Source: Medakamo hakoo
Lineage: Eukaryota; Chlorophyta; Trebouxiophyceae; Coccomyxaceae
Length of the DNA stretch: 64,000 nt
Direction of reading: 5' to 3'
NCBI GenBank assembly: GCA_026636295.1
Contig: CP089463.1
Span: 1,219,263-1,283,262, forward strand
Part shown: positions 52,092-63,301 of the stretch, one piece after another
How the letters are laid out: each line of letters starts with the position of its first letter
How positions within the stretch are numbered: the first letter of the stretch is position 1
Made by a program: the position numbers and the translations under genes
Notes under the pieces: generated by a model
What the model saw: only the letters and a program-made list of their open reading frames with translations
Database searches by the model: none
Told to the model about the DNA's origin: nothing

Positions 52092-52648
52092 GAGGAGCGG
52101 TGGTGGGAGAGTGGGGAGGGCGGGCGTGGAGTGCGGGGCGCGTGCAATCGGAGCGCGCCGTCGGCCACTAGTGTGCTAGCCTTTTTCCTTGCACGGGCGA
52201 GAGGGACCGGGCCAGGAGGTGGGCAGCGGGCGGGCGTTGGCTCGCAGATGCAGCGGGCTCCTCGCCGAGCTGGGGAGAGGGGGGAGGAGCGAGGGCGCGT
52301 GATCAGAGGCTGCGGCGGGCCGCAACAGACGAAACAACAGTGTGTGCGGCGAGGGGGGGGGAGCCGCGAACGAGCGGGCACGCCGCTCAACACACACACT
52401 CTGTCTCTCTCCTGTTGCGGCGCGTCGAGGCGGGTCGGAAGGAAAGCGGGCCGCCTCGCGCTTGAACGCTCCTTTTTCCCCCGCCGTCCCTGACAAGGCA
52501 GCGGCTTCGCCGTCCCAGCGAGAGAGGCTGGTGCATCTGCCCCGCGCGGCACGCGCGCCCTGTTCCTTGCCGCGCGCGGAGCGAGAGGGCATCCTTCCGC
52601 GCGGACCGCGGACGCCCGCCCGCCCGCCCACACCAAACACAGTTCTCC
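52092..52648. promoter_or_regulatory. Divergent spacer, squalene synthase / dynamin-like
   Basis: The 557 bases hold both promoters. I looked here on both strands for a missing dynamin GTPase exon and found none: no GxxxSGKS, DLPG or TKxD equivalent. A CA/CT-rich patch lies near 52390-52415. Confidence 0.5.
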
Positions 52649-54001
52649 ATGGCCACGCCCAGGTCGCCGCGGGCGACGGCCGCCGAGCCGGGCGTGGAGA
52701 TGGACGTGCAAGCGCTGACGGAGGTGAGGCGGACGGGCGGGGGAGGAGGGGAGGCACAACGGCCTCTTTGGCATTGGGAGAGCGGGCAGGCAAGCAGGGG
52801 GGGCGCGTGGCGCGCCGCCTGCCGGCCTTCGGCACGTCACGCCCACCCCCTCATCGCCGATGTCAGGCACGGCTGACGCGCGCGTGGGCGTGGTGCACGG
52901 CGGACGAGGGCTGCCGCGGGTCCCTGGGCGGGAAGCGGGCGGAAGGTCTCTCTCTCTCCCGCGGGCGCGCGCGTGCCGCCCGCCCCCTCCCCTCACCACC
53001 CTCCTCCCCGTCCTCCCCACACCACCCACCCAGATGCTCGACCGCCTGCGCTTGCGCCGCGTCGCCGTGGAACGCGAGCTGGACGCCCTGCCCGCCGCCC
53101 CCAAGTCCACGCGCGACGTCTTCGCCCTGTGCCGCGGCTTTGAGCGCGCGTTCACGCTGACCGTCGATTCGACCGAGTACGCGGCCCACATCCGGCACGC
53201 GTTCCAGGACCAGGGCCTGGCGGGCGCCATCCGGGCGCTGCCCCTGGAGGCCGGCTTCAAGCTGGACGTCGTCAAGGCCACCGTCCGGACCGCGGACGGG
53301 TTCCAGCCCCACCTGGTCTCGCCCGAGGGCGGGCTGCGGCGCCTGGTGTCCGACGCGCTGCGCCTGGTGGACGACCCGGTCGCGGCGTGCGTCCACCGCA
53401 TCCACGCCGTCCTGCTGGCCGCCGCGCGGGAGGCGGCGGCCAAGGCCAGCCTGTGCGCGGACGCGGGCGCGTCCGGCCTGGACTCGGGCCGCGAACCGCT
53501 GCGCCTGCCCGCCTTTGAGGCGGCCGTCGTGTCGGCCGCCGGCCGCGCGCTGGAAGGCTGGCGCGACGACGCCCTGCGCGTCGCGGCGACGGTGGTGGCC
53601 ATGGAGCGGGACTACGTCACCGCCGCCTTTTTCCGGCAGCGGGCGCTGGACCGGGTGGCCGCTGGCGGCGGCGGCGGGCCGGCCGGCTACGGCTCCGACT
53701 CGGACGACGAGGCGTCGGGCCCCGCGCTGCGCCTGCCCGGCCTGGGCGCGCCGCCCACCGTCGCCGCCGCCGCGTCCGGCGAACTCAAGACCGGGTACCT
53801 GGAAAAGCGGATCGGCGAGCACTCGACGCGGCAGAGCCTGCCGGACGCGTTCCGGTGGCAGCGCCGGTACTTTGTGCTGACGGAGCCGAAAGGTGAGCGC
53901 GCTGCGTGGGTGGGTGGTGCCAGTGGAGGGGCCGGTGTTGCACCAGCGCCCTCACACCTCCCGCCCCACCCCCACCCCCACCCTCTCCCCACACCACCCC
54001 A

Positions 54002-54083
<82 letters not shown>

Positions 54084-55200
54084 CCTCCTCTACTACTTCA
54101 AGTCCGCGGACGACCCGCCCAACTACAAGGGCGTCATCCAGATCCGGGAGTGCCGGGTGGAGGACTTGGAGGGCGACGGCACGCCGCGGCGCGGGCCGGG
54201 CGGGCCCGGGTCGGCGGGCGGGGGCGGGCCGGCCGGCCGGTACGACTTGGACGGCGGTGTCGCCGGCGGCGGCGGCGGCGCCGGCGCCGCACCGGGCGCC
54301 TCCCTCCTCTTCCGCATCACCAACAAGGACCCGACCAAGCCCGTCATCAAAAGCCACGCGTCCATCGTGCTGCGGGCGGAGACGGCGTCGGACAAGTATT
54401 CCTGGCTGGCCCGCCTGCGCGCGGCGGCGGCCGCCCCGCCCGACGCGCCGCCGCCCGGCCCGACCGCGCCGCTGGCGGCGGGCGCGGCGGCCGCGGCCGC
54501 CGCGCGCCGGCCGAGCGAGGCGGCCGACTCGGGCACGCCGCCCTCGCGCCGCGCGCCGCCGCCGCCGCCGCCGCCACCCCCGCCGCGGTCCGGCATCGGC
54601 GCCGCCATCGGCTGGGCCACCGACTCCAAGCTGGGCCCGGAGCCGACGTACGGCGGGGCGCGGGACTACGACGCCTTCCTCGGCCGGCTGGGCGACGACA
54701 CGGCCGCGTACGTGCGCACCGTCTCCTCCACCATCGCCGTCACCGTGCCCAAGGCCGTCGTCCACTGCCAGATCAAGCGGGCCCAGGGCCACCTGCTGGA
54801 AGCGCTGTACGCCCACATCTCGGCCCTGCCCGCCGAGGCGGCGGCCGCCCTGGTCGTGGAGGAGGGCGACGGCGCGGCTCGGCGGGGCGCCGCCCAGCGC
54901 GCGGCGTCCGAGCTGGCGGCCGCCCTGCGGTCGGCCAGCCTGCTGCGGGAAGGCGCGGCCGCGGCGGGCGCGGCGTCCGTCACGGTGCCGCGGTCGATCG
55001 TGCTGCTGGCCGGCGGCGGCGGCGGGAGCGGGAGCGGGCGCGCCGGCGCGGGCGCGGGCGCTCCCGCCGGCCCCCCGCCGCCCGCCGCCAATGGCAACGG
55101 CCCGGCCCGGCCGTCGGCGGGCGGGCCGGCGCCGTCGCCGTCACAGGCGTCGCCCAGTCCCGTGCCGCGGCGGCGGCCGCCGCCGGCGCCGCCGGCGTAG
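52649..55200 (+). CDS. Dynamin-2-like protein lacking the GTPase domain (stalk-PH-GED-Pro)
   Basis: Three exons (52649-52723, 53034-53892, 54083-55200), 683 aa. From residue 26 it follows the stalk of plant DRP2/dynamin: MLDRLRLRRVAVERELDAL, FALCRGFERAF, LPLEAGFKLDVVKATVRTAD then GFQPHLVSPEGGLRRLV, and VVAMERDYVTAAFFRQRAL. Next a PH domain (about 278-425: TGYLEKRIGE, WQRRYFVLTEPK, GLLYYFKS, SDKYSWLARLR), a GTPase-effector domain (about 502-605: YVRTVSSTIAVTVPKAVVHC then QIKRAQGHLLEALYAHIS) and a Pro-rich end. This is the DRP2 order, but the first roughly 300 residues with the GTPase are missing; exon 1 is only 25 residues. It could be a non-catalytic partner of a full dynamin, or a 5'-truncated copy kept under selection (inference). 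Confidence 0.85.
54006..54081 (+). repeat. (CA)n microsatellite at a splice acceptor
   Basis: An uninterrupted run of about 38 CA units fills the end of dynamin-like intron 2, and its last CAG is the acceptor used. Confidence 0.9.
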
Positions 55201-55571
55201 CCGCGGCGTGGGGGCGGCGGGGGATGTGGGAGGTGGCAGACGGGTGGGGTGGGGTGTTTTTCGTGGCGCGTGGGAGGGGAGGGGAGGGGAGGGGTTGTGG
55301 GCGCGGGGCCGTGGGGCGTGTGTTGCAACTCCCCTCACCCATCCGCGGGAGGGACGCGAGGCAGAACAGCAGGGTGGGTGTGTGCTGTGCAGGAGGCGTC
55401 ACACTCGCCGGCCCGGGCGCGGGCGGGCCGGCCCGCGTGCGCGCAGTGGGCACACACACCAGGCGGCAGGCGGCGCGGCACGCTGCACCACGCCTCCACA
55501 GCTCGGTCCGAGTCCGTCCCCAGCCCCACCCCCCCAAAACAACCTTGCAACACCCCCACCCCCACCCCACC
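55201..55571 (+). other. Spacer between dynamin-like and cysteine-rich genes
   Basis: The 371 bases contain a GGGGA-type tandem stretch at about 55275-55292 and a C-rich leader before the next ATG. No gene or RNA was recognised. Confidence 0.45.
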
Positions 55572-58500
55572 ATGCGCGTGGCTGCCGCTACGTTCATGGC
55601 GGTCCTGGCCTGGTCCGCGGCGGCGGCGCAGGCGCGTTGGAGCACTTTCAACGAGTGTGCCTCTGCCTGACACACACCGGCCTGGCGACAGCTGCGCCTC
55701 TCTCTCTCACGTCCTCTCTCTTTCACGACACCGACAGGCCGGCCCCACCAAGTCGACCGTCGATGGCAGCCTGCTGGCCACCGTCAAGGAGTTGGAGAAG
55801 AAAGTGGACGAGGCCATCGCGTCCAAGGTGAGGGAACCGTTTTTGTCTTCCATTGGCGCGCGCGAGCGCGCGCGTTCAGACATTGCCCCCTTTGCCGGCG
55901 CCGGCTGGATGGCCCGCGTCTCGCCTGGGCGAACGAACCCCGCCTGAACAAGCGGGCGCATTTTGGCTACGCGCAGGACTGGGCGGCAGGCTTGGGGATG
56001 GCCGGACGAGCGCGCGGCGGGGGCGCGCACGTGCACTCGCGCGCGGCCGCGCACATGCGCGACGTTATTTTTTTCATAAAACTTTGGCGTGCCGCTCTCG
56101 GCTGCTCGGCCAGCCTGGCGTGTGCGCCTGCCCTCCACGGAGCTACACAGAGCTGGTTGCCGTGTGTTGTGGGCTAACACGCGGGCCGCCGGCGCCGTGG
56201 CGGGGGCCTGTGGCTAGGTTTTGGGACCAGCGCTCCCCCCACCCCGCGCGCGCGTCAAAGACAGCCCCGCCCTCACCCCCTCTTCCCCTCCTTTGACACA
56301 GAAAACCGCCGTCAAGGCCGCCGTCTCCGGCCCCTGCGAGCCCGGGTATTACCTGCCCGACGAGCTCAAGGCCGCGTGCGAGGTGTGCGGCACCGACTTC
56401 TATTGCCCTGGCGGCAAGCTGAACGAGCGCGTCGCGGTGCGTGTGTGTGGGTGTGTGGTGGTGGTGGTGGTGGTGGTGGTGGTGGTGGTGGTGGTGGGGG
56501 CAGCGCGGCGACCACCCGGCCCAGCCCTCACATCCCCTCTGGTCCATCCACCCACCCACAGTGCCCGGACGGCTTCACCACCAACGGCATCGAGACCGCG
56601 TCGTCCGTGGACCAGTGCATCATCACCTGCCCGGCCGGGACGTGCGTTGTTGTGTTTGGGTGTTTGTGTGGGCGCTGCTGCGTTCCCCTCTCTCTGCCCT
56701 CTCTCCCTCTCTCTCACACACACGCGCCCCACACCCGCCGACACACACACACAGCTACGCCGTCGTGAACGCCGGCGCGGACGCGGTCTGCCTGGCGTGC
56801 GGCCCCGGCTTGTGCGTGCGCCTTTTTTTTGCTTCCCGTCGGGGCCCGACCCCTCGGCCAACCCCCCCTCACCCCTCACCCCCCACCCCCACCCCACCCC
56901 ACACACACGGCCCAGCTTCTGCCCTGGCGGTCCGCAAGCCGCGGAAGAGCGCGTGTCCTGCAAGTTGGGCTACACGACCGTTGTCAACGACGCGACGGGC
57001 GAAGAAGACTGCATCATCGTCTGCGACGGCGGCCAGTACGCGGCCGACAAATACGGGCCGTGCACCGACTGCGGGGTGCGCTTGGCGGGGGTGGGGGTGA
57101 GGTGGGGTGGTGCGACAGCGCCCACACACACGCACCACACCTCCCACACACACCACACCACACTCCCACCACACACACACACACACCCAACAGCTCAACA
57201 ACTACTGTGCGGGCGGGCCGCAGTCGACGCCCGTCATCGCGCCCTGCCCGCCGACCGCGCCGTTCACTGACACGGCCACGTCGTCCGACCCGGCCCAGTG
57301 CGTGGGCTGCGACGCGGGCACGTCCCTGGTCAACGGCACGTGCGTCGTCCTGTGCCAGCCCGGCACGTACGCGACGTCGCCGAATGCGACGACGTGCCTG
57401 GAGTGCGGGGTGAGTGTGCTTCTTCGCCTCTCCTTTTGACAGACGAAGCAACGCTGCGCTCAACCACCAACCACCCCCTCACACCGCCGCGCGCCTCCCC
57501 CCACCCACTCACGCCCACTACGATAAAAACACACACAGATCGGCTCGTACTGCCCGGGTGGCCCGCAGCCGACGCCGCAGCAGACGCCCTGCACCGGCGA
57601 CACGACCACGCTCACGCCCAACGCCGCGGACGCGAGCGCGTGCGTCCCGGTCTGCGAGCCGGGGTACTACATCCCGCTCAACGGCGGCCTGCCCTGCTCG
57701 GAGTGCGGGCCGGGCGCGTACTGCCAGGGCGGCCCCCAGTCCACGCCCGACGCGCGCATCACCTGCCCGGCGGGCAGCTTCACGTCCACCAACACGTCGT
57801 CCAGCGTCGGCGACTGCAAGACGTGCGCGGTCGGAACGCCGCCCACGTGCACGGTGACGACGTGCCAGCCGGGGTACTACGCCACCACGCCCACGGGCGC
57901 CTGCATTGCGTGCGACTACGGCTACACCTGCCCCGGCGGGCCTCAGGCCAGCCCGCAGCGGGCGCCGTGCCCCGACGGCCTGACGACGGTGACGACGACG
58001 GCGTCGGCGGCGGGGCAGTGCGTGCGCCGGTGCCAGCCGGGGTACTACGCGGCCACGCCGACGGGCGCCTGCGTCCAGTGCGGTGTGGGCAAGTGAGTTT
58101 GTGGGCGGGCGGGGGTGGGTGGTGGGGTGGGGACTTGGTTTCACCGCCCGCCCGCGCGCGACCCAGGGCGCACACACTGCTCGACGCGCGCGCGCTCACA
58201 CCCACCACCCCCTTCCCCGCGCCCTCCTCTCCCCACGTCCCAGCTACTGCCCGGGCGGCATCCAGGACACCCCGAAGAAGGACCCGTGCCCGCCGTCATA
58301 CTCGACGCTGACGGCGACGTCGAGCGCCCAGGGCCAGGTGCGTGGGACCGCGGCGGACGCGCGTCCCTTGGCGGGCGGGCGGGTCTGTGTGAGGGTTGGG
58401 CCCCGGCCCCCGCCTGCTGTCGCCCGCCGCGCTCACGCCCCCTTCCTCCCCCCCCCCCCTCCCTCCTCCACCGCAGTGCTTCATCGTCTGCGCGCCGGGC

Positions 58501-59967
58501 TACTATTCGCCCAGCCCGCAGGGACCGCCGCCCTGCTCCGAGTGTGGCCTGGGGTCGTGGTGCGTGTCTTTGTCCGCTGCGCCTGTTTCGCTTCTCTTTC
58601 AGGGCACGCGCGCGCGCCCCCTGCGTTGCATCTCCACGCCCACCCACCCTCCTCCCCTCCCCTCCCTTCCGTCCCCGCGCGCAGGTGCCCGGGCGGCATC
58701 CAGGACACGCCCAAGCAGACGGCCTGCCCCACAGGCCAAACCACGGCGACGACCACGGCGTCCGCCGCGTCCGAGTGCGTGGCGTTTGAGTGCCCGGCCG
58801 GGCTGCTGCCGCTGGTCCCCAACCCCGTCGACGCGACGCAGTGCGGCGTCGTGGAGTGCGACCCGTGCGGGGCCACCAACCCGGACGTCTACTACACCGG
58901 CAAGCTGTCCGTGTACACCGTGCCGTCCTGGTCCAACACGACGACCGCGGGCCAGGCCACGCTTCTGTGCAACCTGGACCGGACCGACCCGCAGCTGTGC
59001 TCCCAGAAGAGCACGGCCCAGAACGACGCGTGCACGACCAACGACATTGCCGTGGACGGCGCGGGTGAGTGGCTTGTGTTTTGTTTAGTTGCGGAGGCGT
59101 GGCTGGCCAGAGACAACCCTGCATACCGGCGAGGGCGTCCCGTACAGATGAGACCACCACATCCCTCCTCGAGGGTGGGGGGAGAGTCTACCCCCCCTCA
59201 CCTCGCATCTCCTGCCCTCCCCATCCCCCCTCTCCCCCCTCCCTCCCACCAATGTCAGGCAACCTGTACGTCCTGGGCCGCACCGGCGGCACGTACGCCA
59301 CGTCCGGCTGGATCATCCGCATCCCCGCCGGCCAGCCCGCCGGCGCGCCGTGCGCGTACGAGGTCGTCCAGCAGGGCATCACGCCGTACGCCGGCCTGGG
59401 CGCGGCGCCCAACTCCAACCTGCTGTACGCCGTCGGCGACAACTCCGTGCTGACGCTGGAGATCCAGCCGGACGGGTCGCTGACGACCAAGGGCGCGATC
59501 TCTGCGCCCGGCTTCACCGGCGCGGGCGACATCACGGCGTCGCCCGACGGCAAAGGTGAGAGCGGCGGTGGAGGGCCCTCCCCAAGCCTGTGCCCCGCGC
59601 GCGCGCGCCCTCACCCGCGCGCTGCCCGCTTCCCTCACCCGCGCCCACCCCACCCCCACCCCTCTCCACAGTCTACGCCATCTCCTCCAGCGGCAGCACG
59701 GCCTACGAAATCTCGGTCGACCCGACGACGTACGTGCCGACGGGCGTCGTCACGCCCGCGGTCGCGACGACCGGCTCCACCTACCCGGCCGCGTTCTGCA
59801 CCGCGGACTCGGCCGTCGGCGTCTCCTCGTTCGGTCCCTTTGGCCAGGTCTCCGACTTCACGGGCGGCACCTTTGACAAGGTGGGCGTGAGCGGCCAGCT
59901 GCAGGCGAATGGCCTGACAGGCGCGGCCGTCGCGCCCGTGTGCGGCACGGTCCCCGTGCCGCCGTGA
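55572..59967 (+). CDS. Secreted Cys-rich (GCC2/GCC3, ephrin-receptor-like) protein with propeller-like end
   Basis: Thirteen exons (55572-55631, 55738-55827, 56302-56436, 56562-56641, 56755-56811, 56916-57075, 57194-57409, 57539-58092, 58244-58337, 58477-58559, 58685-59064, 59259-59555, 59672-59967), 833 aa; all joins keep frame. Exon 1 is a signal peptide (MRVAAATFMAVLAWSAAAAQ); exon 2 is a short coiled helix. Then come at least seven cysteine-rich units of the form C.PGYY......C..C....YCPGGxQ.....C, the GCC2/GCC3 or TNFR-like type. The last 350 residues have few Cys and repeats such as LYVLGRTGG, LLYAVGDNS and VYAISSSGS that suggest a beta-propeller. Intron 1 keeps frame only as GC-AG (CAG|GCGCGT). 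No membrane anchor is seen, so it is probably secreted or cell-wall bound; ligand unknown. Confidence 0.85.
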
Positions 59968-60612
59968 ACGACTGTTGCTGCTGCTGATGCCGCGAGGACC
60001 CTGACACCCGTATCACATCCATGACCTGGTCCAGTCCCACCTCCACCGTGTACATATTCCTCTTTTGAAAATAAAACGGCAGGGGTGCAGGCAGTTGTTG
60101 GTCGGTCGCGCTTTGTGGGACCGACCAACCCAGGCGGCCGCCGTCACCCCCACCCTCCCACGCTCCCCGTAATTACAAACCCACTCCTGCGCGCCCTCCC
60201 AACTGCCCCCTTTCTGACGCCACGCGCAAGCCGCTGTGACCGGCTTGTGCGTGCTCATCGCGGCGGCGCTGCTATTAGCCCATATATATATGACACCCTC
60301 TCAACCTCGCCCCGCCTCTATCCCTTTTTTTGTTTCCATTGGGGCCTGCGTGCACGGGGGGCGGGGGTCCCGCCCGCCCGCGCACGCAGGCCGTACAGTA
60401 AAATAGATGCACGGTTTGTTTTTTTAAGGACGCGGACGCGTTGTAAGAAAAAAAAGCCGTGGATTGACGGCGGGCGATGGTAAAGAAAAAACGCGGGAGG
60501 GCGGTGGGTGGGTGGGATGGCCAGCGGCCAGGTGGGGGGCCGCGCGCTCATTATTGTCTTTTGCGGCACAAGTGTGTAGCCGCCGCCCGCCCGCAACCCT
60601 CTCAAAGAACCC
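59968..60612. other. Intergenic region with polyA-like signal, TATA-like box and long hairpin
   Basis: In 645 bases: AAAATAAAA at about 60067-60075 (likely polyadenylation signal of the preceding gene); an AT island CATATATATATG at 60281-60292; an 11-bp perfect inverted repeat at 60343-60353 and 60382-60392; T-runs at 60325-60331 and 60419-60425. It is the most AT-rich patch of the window. No ORF is convincing. Confidence 0.55.
60343..60392. other. Long GC-rich hairpin
   Basis: The arms ggcctgcgtgc and gcacgcaggcc pair perfectly, and the inner G-rich and C-rich segments extend the stem with small bulges to a roughly 50-nt fold. It could act in a leader, a terminator or a small RNA; nothing here decides which. 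Confidence 0.6.
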
Positions 60613-62971
60613 ATGGCGGACCCCACGCCTAGCGAGGCGGCCGTCACCTCGCTGACCGACCTGCCGGTGGACATGCTGGAGGCGGTGGGAAGGTGCGTGG
60701 TGGTGCGTGGCGCCAAAAAAAACAAAGCCCATGGCCTCCTCTACCCCGTCCCCCCCCTCCCCCCACCCCCACCCGTCGCTCCTCCCCTTCACGCCCTTTT
60801 TTCCACACCAACTCCGCAGTTTCCTGGACGCCCAGTCGTTCGGCCGCTTCCTCTGCTCCTGCAAGACGGTGCGGGACGCCCTGGCAGACAGCGAGCCGCT
60901 GTGGCGGCGGGTCGCCGCCTGGTACGGCGTGGCCTGCCTGGCGAAGCAGGGGCCGCTGGACACGGACGAGCTCGGCGCCGCGGCGCGCGCCGCCCTGGAC
61001 CCCGTCATGCCCACGCCCCTCACCCCGGGCGACGCCATCCCCGGCGGGTGGGGCATGCCGGCCGCGTGCCTCGACCCCAGTCCGGACGGCCCGGGCGCGT
61101 GGGACTTGTCCGCCGCGCGCGGGGTATTTGAGGCGCAGCACGCCGTGGAAATCATGCGTCTCGCCGGCCGGGACGTGGACGTGTCGTGGGCGTGCGCGTC
61201 GGCGCCCGCCGCGTGTGCGACGTACAAGGCGGCCGTGCGCCGGTGAGAGAGAGAGAGAGAGTGGTGTTTTTTGGGTTTGGGGTGGGGTGGGGTGGTCCTT
61301 AGGTGGTCCAACCCGCTGAGACCGTCTCAGCGGGTTGGCGTCCAGCACGTCGGCGCGCCTGGGGTGCCTGGTGCGCCGGCCTCGGGGGGCGGCGCCCGCC
61401 GCCCTCTCTCGTTCCGTCTGCTCACACGCTTGCCCCACCCCCTGCCTCTTCCACCCCCACCCGCACCCCCACTCAGCTACGCCACCGTGCTCGGCGCGTT
61501 CGGTGCGGAAGGCGCACGCGCCGCCCGCGCCTGGGCCCGCGTGGAGCGCTTTCTGCGGGCGCACGTGCCCGTCGCGTACAAGTCCCTGCTGGCCGGCTGG
61601 CGGGCCGACCCTCCGCCCGAGGAAACGCACCCGGCGGTGCGCGTGCACCCGTCTGTCGCGGCCGTGTTGGCCTTGCACGCGGGCCAGCTGACGCTGCCGC
61701 GAGGGCCGCTAGCATTCCTATGGCTGGCCCGCCCGGGCCGCCTGACGCGCGACGACGTCATCGCCGCCGCCGCGGGTGGCGTGACCGGCCTGGTGGCGTG
61801 CTACGGGTCCTTGCACACCGGCCAGCTGCACCCGCCCATCATGGCCTACCGCACCGCGCCGCCCAACAGGCACGGCGAGTTCGAGGTGGAACCTTCCCTG
61901 CATGGCACATTTGTCGCCCTGGAAGACCGGGGCGGCGGCGCCATCGCCCGCCGCCTCTTCCGCCGCCGGACCCTGCACCCGCTGGTCGTCACGACGCCGG
62001 ACAGGCAGGTGGGCGCCAACCCCGGCCCCGAGGTGGTGTGCCGCTCCATTTTCTTGGACCTGGCTGGCAATGCGCTCTATGCCCTGGCGGCCGGCGGGGT
62101 CCGCATGGTCAACCAGCGCACTGGCCGGCTCGCGGACCCCGCTCCCGCCCTGATCCGGGCGGATGGCGGCGGTGGGTTGGTGGCCTGGCTGGAGCGGCTG
62201 GCGCATTACATGGAGAGCGGGCTGCTGTCGCCCAGCCCGGCGCTGCTGCAGCTCGACCCGGCCGCGTGGGAGCAGGTGCGCGCCCAGGGCGCCGTCCCGC
62301 CGCGCGAAATGGCGCTGTGCGGCTTTCCGGGCCTGCCCCTGGACCGGGGCCTGTCGCCGCCCGAGTTGGCGGCCCTGGCCGCATCATGGCCGGACGCCGC
62401 CGTGGGCGTGGCGCTGACGTCCCAGTTCCAAATCGTGGCGGGCGTCGTGTATAGCACCGACTGTGACCCGGTGGAAGGCTTTGCCCACGTCTTCTCTTAC
62501 CGCATCACCATGTGCTTGCTGGACCCGGCGGACGTGCCGACCGAAGCCGTGGCGGCGGACGCGGCGGGAACGTGGCCCGCGTTGACGCCCCGCCCCGGCG
62601 ACGACGCCCACTTCCCACCGCGCGCCCGCCCGCCCGCCCTGCGCGCGGCGCGGCTGCGGGAGCGGGTGTGGGTCATCCGCCGCCCGGACGGCAGCTTCAA
62701 AGACGCCGTCCGCGGCGAGGGCGTGGTCGGCGAGACGCCGCGCCTGGTGGCCGGCGCGGCCGGGCCGCACTTTACGTACGCGTCGCGGTCTGTGGAACCG
62801 ACGCGTAAGAGCCCGGTGGACTCGGTGGATGCATCGCTCCTGCCGGGGTCGGTCATTGGGTCGATGGACGGCGCGTTTGTGTTTGACGGCGAGACACTGG
62901 ACGGCAAACGTGTGGAAGTGTGGGCGCGGACGCCGCGCATGGTGTTGCGGGTGCCGAAGTTCCGGTTTTGA
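60613..62971 (+). CDS. F-box protein with SMI1/KNR4-like and ApaG domains (SKIP16-like)
   Basis: Three exons (60613-60692, 60820-61242, 61477-62971), 665 aa; both introns phase 2. The F-box is split by intron 1: SLTDLPVDMLEAVG|SFLDAQSFGRFLC, then VRDALADSEPLWRRVAAWYG. A central region (FGAEGARAARAWARVERFL; GLVACYGSLHTGQLHP; SIFLDLAGNALYAL) resembles SMI1/KNR4-type domains. The C-terminus (VWVIRRPDGSFKDAVRGEGV, GETPRLVAGAAGPHFTYASRS, GSVIGSMDGAFVFD, VEVWARTPRMVLRVP) matches an ApaG/DUF525 fold. This order is that of plant SKIP16 and FBXO3, SCF substrate receptors. The substrate is not known. Intron 2 contains a perfect hairpin (61308-61338). Confidence 0.85.
61308..61338. repeat. Perfect 14-bp inverted repeat in intron
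   Basis: The arms ccaacccgctgaga (61308-61321) and tctcagcgggttgg (61325-61338) are exact reverse complements around a 3-base loop, inside intron 2 of the F-box/ApaG gene. Confidence 0.85.
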
Positions 62972-63301
62972 GGATGGTTTTGGGGTGGGGCGGGAGTTGT
63001 TTTCAGGGAGCGTGTGCATCTTGTTTTTTTTGCGGTTCTGAATGACCGGCGCGCCTCACACTCGCACAAACCCGCGCACGCAAAAAAAAAACCCGGCACA
63101 CCAAACGCACGGAACAAAAACCCGGCTCACAGACGCACGCCCACACAACCCTGCGAGCACGCCACCCACGCCACAAGGAGGCTCGCGGCGCTGGCTGCCT
63201 CTGCTCAGCCGTGTGTGCGCACGGCCCGCGTCACCGCGTATTGCCTGGGTCTGTCCCGCGCCGCCCCACCGTCGGCGCCGCGCCTCCCCCCTTGCACCAC
63301 C
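62972..63301 (+). other. Subtelomeric spacer
   Basis: The 330 bases between the F-box/ApaG gene and the last ORF contain several A-runs (for example 63082-63090) and no recognised element. No subtelomeric satellite or gene-family repeat is seen. Confidence 0.5.

Noticed and set aside
52092-52648. Missing dynamin GTPase exons upstream of the dynamin-like gene
   Set aside because: No P-loop, DxxG or TKxD pattern in any frame before the squalene synthase start.
54006-54081. CRISPR-like or satellite array
   Set aside because: Simple dinucleotide repeat inside an intron; no spacers.
60281-60425. snRNA or U6-type gene call
   Set aside because: No recognisable snRNA sequence, poor upstream-element match, and a T-run before the hairpin; left as a finding only.
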